A stretch of DNA of 64,000 nt from Neodiprion pinetum (lineage: Eukaryota; Arthropoda; Insecta; Hymenoptera; Diprionidae), in contig NC_060235.2 of the NCBI RefSeq assembly GCF_021155775.2, positions 10,525,193 through 10,589,192 on the forward strand. The letters run 5' to 3'. A program made the position numbers and the translations under genes. The notes beneath the pieces were generated by a model. It did no database searches. It saw only the letters and a list, made by a program, of their open reading frames with translations, and had not been told where the DNA came from. This document shows positions 34,458 through 45,517 of this stretch, in pieces. Position 1 is the stretch's first letter. Every line of letters begins with the position of its first letter.

Positions 34458-34940
34458 TTACTTCACAACGATAGTACAATAATTCCATTTAACAGTATCA
34501 TAACCAGGATGATATATTCGCCAGGAATGCGGGACCGTTCTTGTAGACGCTTCTGCACAGTAACACAAATCGTATACCCTCGCCATCCGAACAGTATGAT
34601 GATTTTGTAGCCAATTTTGAAGTAGCAAAACGTTTTGTGCCGCACATATTGAGTTGGGTATTGTATTCACGTCACATCTTAGAGACACAGGTAAAGTTTT
34701 TTGCAAGGTTTGAAGCGACGGACAGTCAGAGTCCAGCATATCGATGATTTCAACTTTGGAGACATCCTTGAGCAACCAATCTCGTTTTTCTTCTTCTTTT
34801 ACGTACACGGTTTCAGCTTTGCACAGCCTGTCTTCAATGGTCCACTCAACTTCCTCCAACGGTATGGTTCCACAGCTCCAAGTTAGACCGTGAAAATCGC
34901 GTTTTAATCTAGAATTTTGGCTTTTGTATTTGACGTCCAT
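34458..34940 (-). CDS. Polinton protein of unknown function
   Basis: An open frame of 160 codons begins MDVKYKSQNSRL, in which a real ATG is used, and ends next to the left terminal repeat. It contains many charged residues early, a central LQTLQKTLPVSLRCDV and an aromatic, Cys-containing end (VYDLCYCAEAS and WRIYHPGYDTV). Codons upstream of the ATG also look coding, so the true protein may have been longer, with a stop in between. It is encoded on the same strand as the capsid genes and just downstream of them. I recognise no family; a minor virion protein is a guess from position. Confidence 0.5.
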   Translation of the reverse strand: MDVKYKSQNSRLKRDFHGLTWSCGTIPLEEVEWTIEDRLCKAETVYVKEEEKRDWLLKDVSKVEIIDMLDSDCPSLQTLQKTLPVSLRCDVNTIPNSICAAQNVLLLQNWLQNHHTVRMARVYDLCYCAEASTRTVPHSWRIYHPGYDTVKWNYCTIVVK

Positions 34941-35117
34941 ACAATCCCATTCGTAAGGTGGTTTGAAAAAAACATTGATGGAGATGCTTCAGAGTAGATT
35001 GAAATTATAGCCAATCCGTTCAATGTCAAGGCATTGTTGAAAGGTCTACGAAAGCCTTGTATATCAGCGATAAGCTCCATCTTTGAACTGTGCGAGATGG
35101 TGGAAACGGGTCAACTT

Positions 35118-36398
35118 TTATACCAACTTTTTCACCTTACCACTGAGCGGGTTGTATTCGATAATACGATCGTGAACAATCAAGCAGTACGCCGATGTTT
35201 CAGCGAGAAATTTGGCTTTAGCTTCAAATTCAAGACGGATGTCGACAGGTCCGTACTTCGAAGATTCGTTTTGTTCTGAACAGTAGATAACGAATAAGGG
35301 GACGTCTGGAAGGAATTCACTCTTTGTCAACAACGGCTCGGGGTTCTTGTCGTAGTAGGTAGCTTGGAAGTTTGCGTACATCTCGTACAGGAGCGCGTAC
35401 AGATTACGACTCATGCTGAGGTTCAGGTTACCGTACAGATAAGATTGAGAGTTTAAAAATAGCTTGACGTCCATGATATTGCAATGATCAAAATGACTTG
35501 TGTTCTTGCCAGTCTTGTTCTTTCGACTTGTTTGGAAACCCAAAATGACGTACCGAGGTTTTTCAAGCTGAGTGAAAGTTTTCACAGTCCAAACGTGTTT
35601 TGATGTTGTGCGAAGTAAGGGATATTCGTACATTTCCCGAATGCGGAAGCTCATCAAAATAGGCGGATCTTTCCGAATGAAATTTAGTAGGTCAACTTTT
35701 TTCTGATCCGCGAGTTTCAAATACGGTATTAGCCATTCCACTGCATTGATAGTGATTTTGAATTCCTCCTCTTGAGTCTGCATGATAGCGTTGACGTCAG
35801 TTTTTGATCTCGTCAAAATTGACTCATGTTCAGCGTTGACAACGATCTTGCGGTACTCTTCAGCGAAACCCAATATCATGCTGAGCGGTATCAATACGTC
35901 AAAATTACCCTCGGCATCGGTTAATTTTTTCTTCTTTTCTACATCAAGTCATCCAGCTTTCTCCATCAGCCAAGTCTGACCGGGGTGCAGGGAAGCGTAA
36001 CCCTTCATGAGACTTGTCAGGCCAACGTTCTTGCGTCTATCAATCTCAACTGCATTCATTTCGTAGTAAATTTCTTCAAACAGATGATAGATCGCGTTGT
36101 TTACGAGCTGTGTGTTCACAGTAGCTGTACCGTCAGGTTTGAGGACTCGTCCATGGATATGTACCGAACTTTTGCTGGGCAATATGCATAGATCCTGATG
36201 CTGTACGGTGATTCGAATTTGATCGCTGTTGTTGAAAGTCGACGAGGCGTAAGGTTTGTGAGCGTGAATCTCGTAATGCGCAACGGATTCGTCAAAGACG
36301 ACTGGTGTTTGACTGTTTAAGATTTCTTCTTTCATGGTACGTAGCAGATGATAAAATAGCAAAGTCGGATTTTTAGTTGTCGGAAATTCCTCTTCCAA
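35118..36398 (-). pseudogene. Polinton major capsid protein (double jelly-roll), interrupted
   Basis: Two long frames in the same phase are separated by a single in-frame TGA at about 35949. The N-terminal part has HYEIHAHKPYASSTFNNSD, IRITVQHQDLCILPS and YEMNAVEIDRRKNVGLTS, phrases characteristic of Polinton major capsids. The C-terminal part has NLSMSRNLYALLYEMY, PLFVIYCSEQNES and AYCLIVHDRIIEYNPLSG. The protein would build the icosahedral shell from double jelly-roll trimers. The start is uncertain: the frame opens near 36398 without a clear ATG, and an internal Met lies about 20 codons later. Apart from the stop the sequence looks well preserved, so decay is recent. Confidence 0.85.
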
Positions 36399-36549
36399 AA
36401 GGTGTCAGTTTTAGACCCAGAGCTATCAGGAACTTCACCTTTCGAGGTATTAACGGTTCGAGAATCGATCGATGACTGACTTGATCGGGGCATGCCGACT
36501 TACTGATATACCTACTCTTTGGCAGTCTGTTATATTCGATTCCCATCGT

Positions 36550-37236
36550 TTATTGCGATCTGATATGTAGTCTCACAGTAATAACTTCTCCACGAACATT
36601 AAGCAGGTCTCCGTCTTCATCCACTAACCGGAGCTGAACGTGATCTATGGTCTTGACGGTGATCGGAAGGTAAATGACGTGCGACGGTACTTCCACGATC
36701 TTATATCCTGGTGGGACAGTCGGGAAAAACTCGTGAATAGCGTGTATTTTGTGTCCATTGACGTAGAGGCCCGTTGTAATGCTGCACTCGACTCGCAACG
36801 CGTTGACCTTGGGTATAGTTACAGGCACGTCTGATTCGTGAGTTTTATCAACCTCCAATACACGTGGTGTGAATCCCGAAAGTTGAGCGATGGAATCATT
36901 CGGCTCAAAGTCAATCGTGTGGTTGCATGTGATTTCGCTGCGTAATGTATTATTGTTGGGTTTGATGGCGAGCCTGATATTTGTATTTCTTGGCACGTTC
37001 TGAAGATACATCTCTATGTTCTCGATCTCGTAGCTACCGGTAGGTATGGTGATCACTTCATCAGCTTTGTAAATTTCAATGTGATCAACATCAACGTTGT
37101 GAATCTAATTGAAGTTCAACAATTCTACGAAGCCAAGAGCATAACTTTTATCACGAGCAAGTTCGATCGGTGAGAAATATTGTGCTTCGAGAATCGAAGA
37201 GGTTCCCGAAATCGTTAACGTCAACGAATCATCCAT
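36550..37236 (-). pseudogene. Polinton minor capsid (penton-type) protein, interrupted
   Basis: An ATG at 37236 opens a frame beginning MDDSLTLTIS, broken by an in-frame TAG near 37108. It resumes in the same frame through ITIPTGSYEIENIEMYLQ, NDSIAQLSGFTP and HVIYLPITVKTIDHVQL, and ends EVITVRLHIRSQ. These are typical of the single jelly-roll vertex protein of Polintons. It lies directly upstream of the major capsid gene on the same strand, as usual. One stop is the only obvious break. Confidence 0.8.
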
Positions 37237-37264
37237 GACCGTGAGTGGTAGACTGACTTTGATG

Positions 37265-37600
37265 AATCACGCACCATTTTATATAGCTCACCACTCAGAA
37301 ATTTCAGACACAAGTATCCGCATTCAAATGTTTTATAAGCCTGGTACCTTTCATGATTGTATTCAAGACTACCAACGCCGAGGTATTTTATGAGGTCCAA
37401 GGGTGGTTCAAGGTTGATGAAACTGTCAAAGTAATCAATATTATTGTCGCGTTTCTTGTATGAAACCCAGTGTGTTCCCGGACCGTCTTGTCAAGGTTGA
37501 TTATAGCTGGCTCGTTTTTTCGTGGACCGTTTTAGGGCATTTCGTTTCGCATAAAAACACCGTGTAAATGCGGAACCTCAAACATTATTGCATATTTCAA
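37265..37600 (-). pseudogene. Polinton cysteine protease (adenain/ULP1-like), decayed
   Basis: The minus strand encodes GPGTHWVSYKKRDNN and IDYFDSF, containing the catalytic His and the acidic region. NLEPPLDLIKYL, YNHERYQAY and FECGYLCLKFLSGELY follow, the last carrying the catalytic Cys. An in-frame TGA lies just upstream of the GPGTHW block, and the N-terminal part before it is poorly preserved. In active Polintons this enzyme matures the virion proteins. It sits between the minor capsid and phospholipase-like genes. Confidence 0.75.
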
Positions 37601-37679
37601 CAAGCCCCAATCAGTCACCGCTCTATGTGGTAGCATCGCATCAATTTTTTTGAAAGATGGAGACTAAGACCTGTTTTAC

Positions 37680-38430
37680 ACGGTTTCATACGAAGCCTTT
37701 TGCCCAACGCGATAGCTTCCATGGTTATGTTATGTCGTTCGCTCTCTTCCAGTTCTTGTTTAGCAATGCTCGCATAGTTCACAGCTCATGCTATACCTGC
37801 CGCACCACCGGAAAACGCGCCTAGAGCACTCAGTCCAGCGAAAAAAAGAATCAGAAAGGCTGAAAAAACACCGACTTTTGAAGATACTTGTAGAACGCGT
37901 GGTGTTCGCACTTTACATTTACCACCCGCTTCTTTAACGGTGTTTACAGCTCCCTTGAGCGCAGATTCGATAGCTACTTTTGCATCATTGCTCCGATCCA
38001 TGGAACGTTTCGCAGCATTTCTAATTTTTCTCAACGTCACATTTTTTGGTATTCGAATTCCCATTCCAAGTTCTCATTTCACTTCCATTGTATCAGCTAT
38101 TGCCCATGCTGCCGCTTTTACACGCAAATTGGCGTTCGGCGCGAAAACCCGTTTCCAAGTTTTTTTAGCCAACACTTTATTACCCTTGTTTCTAACTTCA
38201 AGATTTTCACAATTCTGCGAGTAAGCAATGTCGTGGTCCGTGCAAGCTGTGTCGAGAATATTCATTTCCGGTTCACCACGCGCGAGTCTCTTAGTTAATT
38301 TTTTACCACGCTCACAATACTGATAACTAGGTACATGGAATTCGACTGGAAGGCTGTTGGTGATTTTATTCATCAGACTCTTGACACGATGTTGCCACCT
38401 GCTGCTTCGCTTACCTCTGTACAAGATCAT
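37680..38430 (-). pseudogene. Polinton phospholipase A2-like / membrane protein, interrupted
   Basis: The first part (38430-38074) starts MILYRGKRSSRW. It contains a PLA2-like module: a Cys and Gly-containing loop (YCERGKKL), then LDTACTDHDIAYSQNC with the His-Asp pair. The calcium loop is changed from the usual YCGPGT. A TGA ends it at 38074, but the same frame continues with GIRIPKNVTLRKIRNAAKR, a Lys-rich helix. A strongly hydrophobic segment, VFSAFLILFFAGLSALGAF, comes next, then an Ala/Gly-rich region and, after another break, ELEESERHNITMEAIALGK. This layout (PLA2 module plus membrane segment) is common in Polintons and parvovirus-like capsid proteins, where it helps the particle cross membranes. 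Confidence 0.75.
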
Positions 38431-38502
38431 GTCCGTGCGTTGTCCAAAGAGAATTGCTTTTGAACGAAATATTTATAGCAAAGCGGATCAGTCACGACCG
38501 AG

Positions 38503-39207
38503 ATGCGGTTTGAGAAACAACCTACTAACCTTCCCGTGATGAATTTTGGCAAACTTTCGGAGCAAAATGTCAGAAGGCACAAACGGCACGGTGAATTATT
38601 CCCGAATAGTGTACGTGCAATATTCTGTGGACCGTCACATTGTGGTGAAACTGATTCGTCGCTCACACTTATTACCCGTCCCGACGGACTTAGATTTGTA
38701 AATATCTATATCTACTCAAAATCTCTCAACCACCCGTAATACCATTTGCTGAAGCAGTTGTTGGACAATGTTGAGAATACGGAGTATTTTGCGTTTACTG
38801 AGCGTGAGCAAGTGATTACACCGGAAGAAGCACGGCCCAACTCAATAATCATATTCGACGATGTGGCGTGCGAAAAGTAGGACAATATTGAAGCCTACTT
38901 TGGCATGGGTAGACATCACGACGTTGACTGTTCCTATCTCTGTCACACGTACGCGCGTTTTTCCAAACATCTCGTGTGCGACAACGTAAACTTACTCGTG
39001 TTATTCAAACAAGACGATATGAACCTGAGACACGTATACAACGACCATGTGAACACCGATATGTCTTACACAGAGTTTAAAAGTGTGTACTCTGCATGCT
39101 GAAACGGTGAAAAGTATGGGTTTCTGGTGATCGACAAACACAGTGAGCTCAACGAAGGACGATACAGGAGGGGATTCGATTCTTTTGTTAGCCTGGAAAA
39201 GAGATAA
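38503..39207 (+). pseudogene. Polinton packaging ATPase (FtsK/HerA-type), inactivated
   Basis: The plus-strand frame begins MRFEKQPTNLP and NFGKLSEQNV. A Walker A region follows at about 38630, reading CGPSHCGETDS, where the normally invariant Lys before Thr is Glu. Walker B is intact as SIIIFDDVAC near 38850. Conserved CSYLCHTYARFSKHLVCDN and LLVLFKQDDMNLRHVYNDHV follow. In-frame stops occur near 38738, 38878 and 39100, and the frame ends at the TAA near 39207. In active elements the ATPase pumps DNA into capsids. Confidence 0.8.
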
Positions 39208-39239
39208 AATCTAACGTTTTCAAGCGAGAGACGCAGTAT

Positions 39240-40120
39240 CGTTGCAGACTCAGTTGCGTCAACATTCAGAGCTCTGAAATTTCCAAGCAAAAAGATGTCC
39301 TACATCAGATCGCTCAAGCAAGTGCTGCGATCCGTCGAAAACACAGATTGCTCAAGTCGGGCAAGGAATTTACGACTCAGAAATTGAGTGACGTTTTCAA
39401 ACCAGTGGTGACTCTGTTGCAAGGACTGGTATATGTTACAAAAGATACTAAATCTGTAAACAAGAGGTGGACGAAATTAAAGGAAAAATCAAGCAGATGA
39501 AAAATGAAATGAAGAATAAAAGTGTCTCGAAAATGAACGATTCCTTTGCTTCGGCAGGAGATGAAACAATCGTAGAAACACCGGTCAAGAAAATCGAGGA
39601 TGAGTATTTTGCACTAATGAAAGATGCGAAGACAAAAGGTGAATTGGACAACGTATACGGTGAACGCAACCTCTCAAACGGACTAATGATTGGTGATTCG
39701 TTGATATCTTTTGAGAGTGACTACATTCGTATTGGCGATACGCGTTACCCGAAAACGAAGGGTTTGCTGGAAATTTTGTTCAAAAAGAAGCCTGACGGTT
39801 CTTCTGTGAGCGCATGAGATCGGGAAAATTTTTAAAACATAATCCATCCAACGAACGCGCATAAAAAGTATTACTTATCCGATGGGGCTGTTCGAAATGA
39901 TAACAGTTATGAATTCAAAAATGTTGTCGCCGAATTGATGGATTATTCCCATCATCTCGCCGAAAGGGTAAAGGTCTACTTCCGCAAGCTATGATCACTT
40001 GACAAGGTGTTGGAACGGAATACGTTTTCTGGGATGATCCAAACTAGTTAGTGGAGCGTCTTAGTTTATTCCTGGCATCTCAGGCAGCGGGAAATCCGAG
40101 TCACAATAACGAAATGATCT
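39240..40120 (+). pseudogene. Conserved Polinton accessory protein, frameshifted
   Basis: The first part reads HRLLKSGKEFTTQKLSDVFKP. A frameshift near 39465 moves to a second frame that is open to 39817: a Lys-rich coiled-coil (KGKIKQMKNEMKNKS), then YGERNLSNGLMIGDSL and GDTRYPKTKGLLEILFKKKP. Further broken pieces up to about 40120 include LKHNPSNERA, EYVFWDDPN and FLASQAAGNPSHNNE. These phrases are typical of an uncharacterised protein found in many insect Polintons between the ATPase and integrase. Its job is unknown. Confidence 0.6.
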
Positions 40121-40194
40121 CCATTTCAGAATAGCTACGCCAAGCAGGAATCATTTATTAAGCAGCTCCCATCGTTTTTGCATTCAGTACCGAG

Positions 40195-40598
40195 ATGAGC
40201 GTCGACGAGTGTAGACGGCATCTGGATAAAAACACGGCCGCGAGCACTCGCGGTCCTTCGGGTGTCGGATTTCAAATAACAGCGCACGGGCATTACGATA
40301 TACGGAACAAGAGACTGTGCAATGTCGCAGATCCCGCAGAGCCGAACAATGCTGTAACTTTAAACATCTTGTGACGAAAATTCAACGTGCTGCAGAAACG
40401 AATCGACAACCTCGATCAAATGATCAAAGCTTTAGAGCTCAACACGGAGAAATCCTTGGATACCTTTTACACAGACTTTGAAACAGGTGGAGACCTGTCG
40501 ATTCGAAACGCTGATAACATTTCTCAATTGGACACCCGTCTAAGAGCGTTGGAATACGAACGAGCAAAAGCAAGCACTGGTGACATAACTGCATAAGC
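40195..40598 (+). pseudogene. Polinton accessory protein with C-terminal coiled coil, one stop
   Basis: An ATG at 40195 (MSVDECRRHLDKN) opens a frame with GVGFQITAHGHYDIRNKRL and CNVADPAEPNNAV, the last a phrase also common in phage and viral fibre-like proteins. An in-frame TGA near 40372 interrupts it. The same frame then continues with a heptad-like segment, LQKRIDNLDQMIKALEL, to a stop at 40596-40598. The layout suggests a short trimeric fibre or spike protein, but this is inference. Its end overlaps the start of the integrase frame. Confidence 0.55.
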
Positions 40599-41424
40599 CT
40601 GCACGCCGGAATTACTCGCGTCGACGGGTAGACGTGCTCGGCATCGACGAGACCTGGCAGGCGGATCTTGTTGATATGACGTTATACGCTGGACAAAACC
40701 TGGGCTACAAGTATATGCTCACAGTCATTGATATTTCTTCAAAGTGTGCGTGGGCTGTGCCGATAAAGAGCAAGTCCGGTGATGATGTTACGAAGGCAAT
40801 GGAATCTGTGCTTGTTCAAGGACGGGTGCCGAAAAATTTACACGTCGACAGAGGAACGGAATTTTACAACTCGAAATTTGAATCGCTTATGACACGTTAC
40901 GGAATCAAACTTTACTCCACGTACAGTAATTTAAAGGTTTCGATCTGTAAACGTTTTAATCGCACGCCGAAAGGTCAAATGTGGAAATGGTTCAGCATGC
41001 AAGAAAGCTACAAGTGGCTTGATATCTTATAAGATTTGGTTTCGGTTTACAACAACGTCAAACACCGAACCATAAGAATGAAACCGTCGGATGTCACCGT
41101 TGCAAACGAGAGGCTGTTATTACGTCAGGCGTATGGAGGGCTTCGAGCGATACCATATCGGCAAAATTCAAATCCGGCGACAAAGTTGGAATCAGCAAAT
41201 TCAAAAATGTCTCCGAGAAAGGTTACACTCCCAATTGGACGACTGGAATATTCACGATAAGTCGAGTGGAAAATACTCATCCTGTGACGTACAAGCTCAA
41301 AGATTACCGAGATCAACCTATCGCTGGTGGTTTCCACGAACAAGAGCTCCTCAAGGTTGAACATCCGGATATCAATCTGGTGGAGAAGGTGCTCAAGAAG
41401 CGTGGAAGAAAAATATACGTTTAA
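40588..41424 (+). pseudogene. Polinton integrase (retroviral type), inactivated
   Basis: The frame shows the integrase core: IDETWQADLVDM with the first catalytic Asp, YMLTVIDISSKCAWAVPIKS, and LHVDRGTEFYNSKF with the second Asp. The third acidic residue is lost: the region that should read ICERFNRTLK reads SICKRFNRTPK. An in-frame TAA follows at 41030-41032, then the frame continues through VYNNVKHRTIRMKPSD. A frameshift near 41150 leads to the C-terminal SH3-like region (GDKVGISKFKNVSEKGYTP, then HPVTYKLKDY) and a basic tail ending at 41424. The enzyme would insert the element and create the 6-bp target duplication. Confidence 0.85.
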
Positions 41425-41678
41425 TGGTTAGGTTTTGACAATACACACAACAGTTGGATAAACGAATCGGACATGTAACATTGAATAAATGAATTTTTTG
41501 TACAAACGTATGTGCCTTCTTATTTTATACCCGACACATAACAAGTATGCATCTTTATATTTTAGACAATCGACAGACACATGCATCGTTGTACAATTTT
41601 TCATATTTCGGAGCGTTCTTATTCATAATCCTACAAAATAATATTTTATACATCATGGTACAGTTATAAATTACAAAG

Positions 41679-44600
41679 CTAAGGTGTAGGCTTGTAGCCC
41701 CGCGGAAGCGTGTCGGTTGTCTCTTGAAACACGATCCGCTTGTCATCATTCCAGCTCAGTGCCACTTTCTGCTGCTCTACGGTGTGTACCTCGTGCTTTC
41801 GACTTAATATCAAATGCTGATTTGTTGACAAATTTTCACGGTTCAAAACATATTCCAAATACTTGTTGAAAGTTATTTTTCTCACCGCTGATCCTTTGAC
41901 ACCTTTGGCACGATTATTGTCTTTCTCATCTCCCAAGACTCGGAATGCGTACAATTTAGCTCTCAATCCTACAAATTCCAGCATTCTTTTCCCGTTATTC
42001 TCGTCTTTCATCAAGCCGAGAACTTTTTTATTCGCTAGAGGCATTTCATAAACATTGTCAAGCGGATAATCAGACGTATCGAATTCATGGAAGTCCTCCT
42101 TTACATGTTCGTATATGTCGGGGACGGTAATATTGTAAATCAAACTGTCGGTATCCGTATACGTTAATTTTGCTCGGTTGCCAAATTTCCGTCTGATATA
42201 ATTATAATGAAAATCGTAGACATATGTTTCAGCCAGATCCATGATGAAGAAACCTGCATACAATGGTGCATTCAACTTAAATTTTGTCTTACTCATTTCG
42301 ACGATAATTATATCTTTGTCGAAAACGAAGCAGCTGTGAAAATGAGGTTTGGCTATAGTAGCTCTAGCACCGTATCTTCCATCACATTTCGCGATCAGCC
42401 TGACATCTCTATACTTCCTAACATTTTTCATTGCTTTGCCAAAAACTGCGTTGTTCATCAGTTTGTGAAAATTTTTCTCGAATTCGTTGTGAGATTTTTT
42501 GCGCAAATCGGTATTCAAATCTATGTATTTTTTGAGCCACGGGGTTAGTCTGAATTTGAGAACTCTGTCAATTTTGAGTAATTTTAAGCCTAATTGTAAG
42601 CACTGTTTCAAAACGCTATAGTAAACAACGTAGTTTTTCTTGGAAAGTAGCGTGGGCGTCAATTTCGGTTGCTTACTATTCGAGATCGGAGGTATATATA
42701 GTGCTCCGGACATAGTGGTGAATCTTTATGAATTTCATGCAGTTCCTTAGGATATTCCAAATCCACCTCCAGCATATTACCAAACTCCGCATTGTCCGAG
42801 ATGGTAAAAACGTCGCATTGTCCGAAGTCCGATACCCGTTCGAAGGAACTGTATGGCAGAGCAAAGCTCATAGCAGCACCGTTCAAATTATCAACGTCAA
42901 AGTACATCAGATAAGATTCTTCGATTTCTGGATCGAATACCTCTCCCATATATCTATTGTTGGCCTTCGCGTATCTGTTTGAGCACTGTGACACACCACC
43001 TCGAATACCTTTTTCGATATACATAACCATATCTATGTCGGTGAGAAGCTTAAGCTCGATGTCGGTACACTTCAATATCGCATCAAACGACAGACCGGGC
43101 GCGGTGTAATAATGTAACGGGTCCAGGTTGTACGTTGTCCAACAGCTCTGTCGAAAATTTTGAACAACGTCGGCTAGTAAAAGCACGTCCCTCCGTAAAT
43201 AGAAGTCCGAATACTCTCCCAAAGTTTGAACATTAAAAGTTTGCCAAACTTTACATGCGTGTGCATAGTCGTCGTCTGATATATCCCGGTCATTTAATTT
43301 TGAGTAAAATTGTTGTTTCGATGGTAGCCGTCTGTCCTCGAGCTTCTCCTAACTGTATATGTATTCGTACGGGAACATTCCTTTTCTGGTTAATAACTGA
43401 AATTCATCTGAGCTACGATAAAATTTTCATGTGATAGATTTTTGCTAATTTCTCAAGACCACTGGGCATAAAACGGTACGAATCTATGAATCTAAACTTT
43501 ATATTTGTCCCCTTGACATATTTTGTAAGAGAAATGTACTTTTCTTTGTTTTCGGGTAGAAGCTCAATTGTGCCCTTGAACGATGTAGCCAGTGCTTTGA
43601 TCAGAAAATGCGAATCGTAACCCGACAGATTGCGAAATATCACTGTGGTAGTGTGCGAATTTTGGTCATTCAGATTGCAACCTCGATGAGCAGCACGACG
43701 GTACTCTTCTGTAAAATGGCGGTGATCACGATGTTTTACGTCTGTGAGTGTAAACGGTTTTTTACAAATATAACACATTGTTGTTGAATGAAATTCGTTG
43801 ATTTGATTGGAACTGAGCGGTTCCATCGGTACAACAGTTTTGAAATAAACTTCTAACGAATGTGCTAATTCCGCTAATTCATCCACAAACCATTGAATGC
43901 AAGTCTCTCCACGATTAATCTCGAATTTTGAAAGCGAATCGTCAAACGCACACTGTAGATAGTAAGCTATACTACACGGAAGATGCTTCTGATAAATTGT
44001 TCTATTTTCCCCAAAACTTTCAAGAGTGGGCTGCAATGAACCTTCTAGGTCTGCGTAAACGCAGAACGGAACGGTTTCTTTGTGCTCGAAATTCTTTAAT
44101 TTTAGTATCTTTTCCTCCTCTGTAGGTAGAATAACTCTGGTTTTGTTTAAATTCATGCCATCTACATTATGCTTGAACAAACACTTTTCAGATAGAAAGT
44201 GTGATAGACACCGATCACTTAACCAAGCACGACGTTTATGTTTAGAAATTTGAGAACTTGTTAATCGAGACAGATATCGAACACAAGTAAAATGAAAGAT
44301 TCTATTTTTTTCATAATTTTTCATATCAACATCATCATCGGCATCGTCAGTGATTTCAGTTTTTATCGCTGAAAGATGAATCACAGGTTTATCAGACTCA
44401 TTCTGACTCAGGTGAATCGGTACTATTTTACTTTTTTTCCGATCACCTTGGTCCATACCATAAACGTTAATTGAAAGACCGTTGAACTTCTCAAATTTTG
44501 AAATGGTGTTTTTGTCTAGAGACATAGCAAACTTCATACCATCATACCGTAGCACTGAGCTGAAATGCGGGTACGAGCTTCACGCGTTGGGATTGATGTT

Positions 44601-45516
44601 GTCGGCTGGGAACAGAGCTGCGGCGACCGACCACAGAAAGCTGTAACAGTCGTTGTTTCTGATGTTTACCACAGCCTTCTTATCACTGATATGCTCAGGT
44701 AACGAGGTGTATGTGAACACACCTTCTCGTAGTGGCACGTCCTCCTTCATATTCACAGTCAAATTGATTATTTCAGTCAGCGACCAGCCTGAATCCTTTC
44801 CCTGGAAATCTTCCACCTTTTTCAAGAAACGTTCCGTCGCGTTTTTAATGAACCATTCCTTGATATCCGTTGTCTGGAGGATGATTCTATTCCTTGTATT
44901 AAAAAATTTGATCTCCTTTACCGTGTGAACATCTTTTCTAACTTCAAACTTACAAGCCAGGATAACGTTGGCTTTCAAGGTCCTGTCTTTCTTCAAAGCG
45001 TTTTTTAGTCTTATCACAGCTAGTACCTTTGCGTCTTCTAGAAATCTCTCCACATCTTTATGCTTCAAATTGCCGATGGATCCAGTTCGAATTCTCCCCT
45101 CGAAAGCTGATTCCAAATCTTCCCAGTGACCTCGATCGCTTCTTCTTACTATCCGCGTACCTCCACCCGTTTTCTGAAGACGTTTGAATTTTTCCGCGAG
45201 CGCTTTCAAGAGTCCGATCGTTGTGATAATTCTCATCTTTTCTTCAATCGATGAAGCCTTTTGCAAAATTTTGTTCAAAAGGCGAATATTTTGACTTTCG
45301 AATTTTATTCATTTCTGAATCTCTGCTGTTGATGATGATTCGTCCAAGATTTTGTACGCCGATTCCATAATATCGATCAATCTCAAACACTTTGCGGATT
45401 TCATCCTGAGCTTTTTCCTCACGTATACTTGTCACGTTGAGACTTAATGATCGTTTGCATTGATGAGCGTCCTTTTTATAGGACAGCAGTACGTATGTTT
45501 GTGTATGCGCGCGCAC
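41679..45516 (-). pseudogene. Polinton DNA polymerase B (protein-primed type), interrupted
   Basis: Several long minus-strand frames together cover the protein. The N-terminal region (45516-44580) includes IREEKAQDEIRKVFEI and DSGWSLTEIINLTVNM. The next block (44555-43413) has the exonuclease Asp/Glu motif in CVYADLEGS, an HNH-like Cys/His insert (CYICKKPF and HRDHRHF) and NLSGYDSHFL. The third (43222-42659) has the palm motif A region, YFDVDNLNGAAM, where the usual Tyr of LYG is Asn. The last (42713-41679) has motif B residues around KKSHNEFEKNFHKLMNNAVFG and motif C, YTDTDS. Breaks: a frameshift near 45260, an in-frame TGA at 44580, a stop at 43413 with degraded sequence to 43222, and a frame change near 42700. 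The enzyme would copy the element using a terminal protein. Confidence 0.9.
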
Positions 45517-45517
45517 C

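Noticed and set aside
35782..36834. Plus-strand frames within the Polinton capsid genes
   Set aside because: They are antisense shadows of the well-recognised minus-strand capsid proteins.
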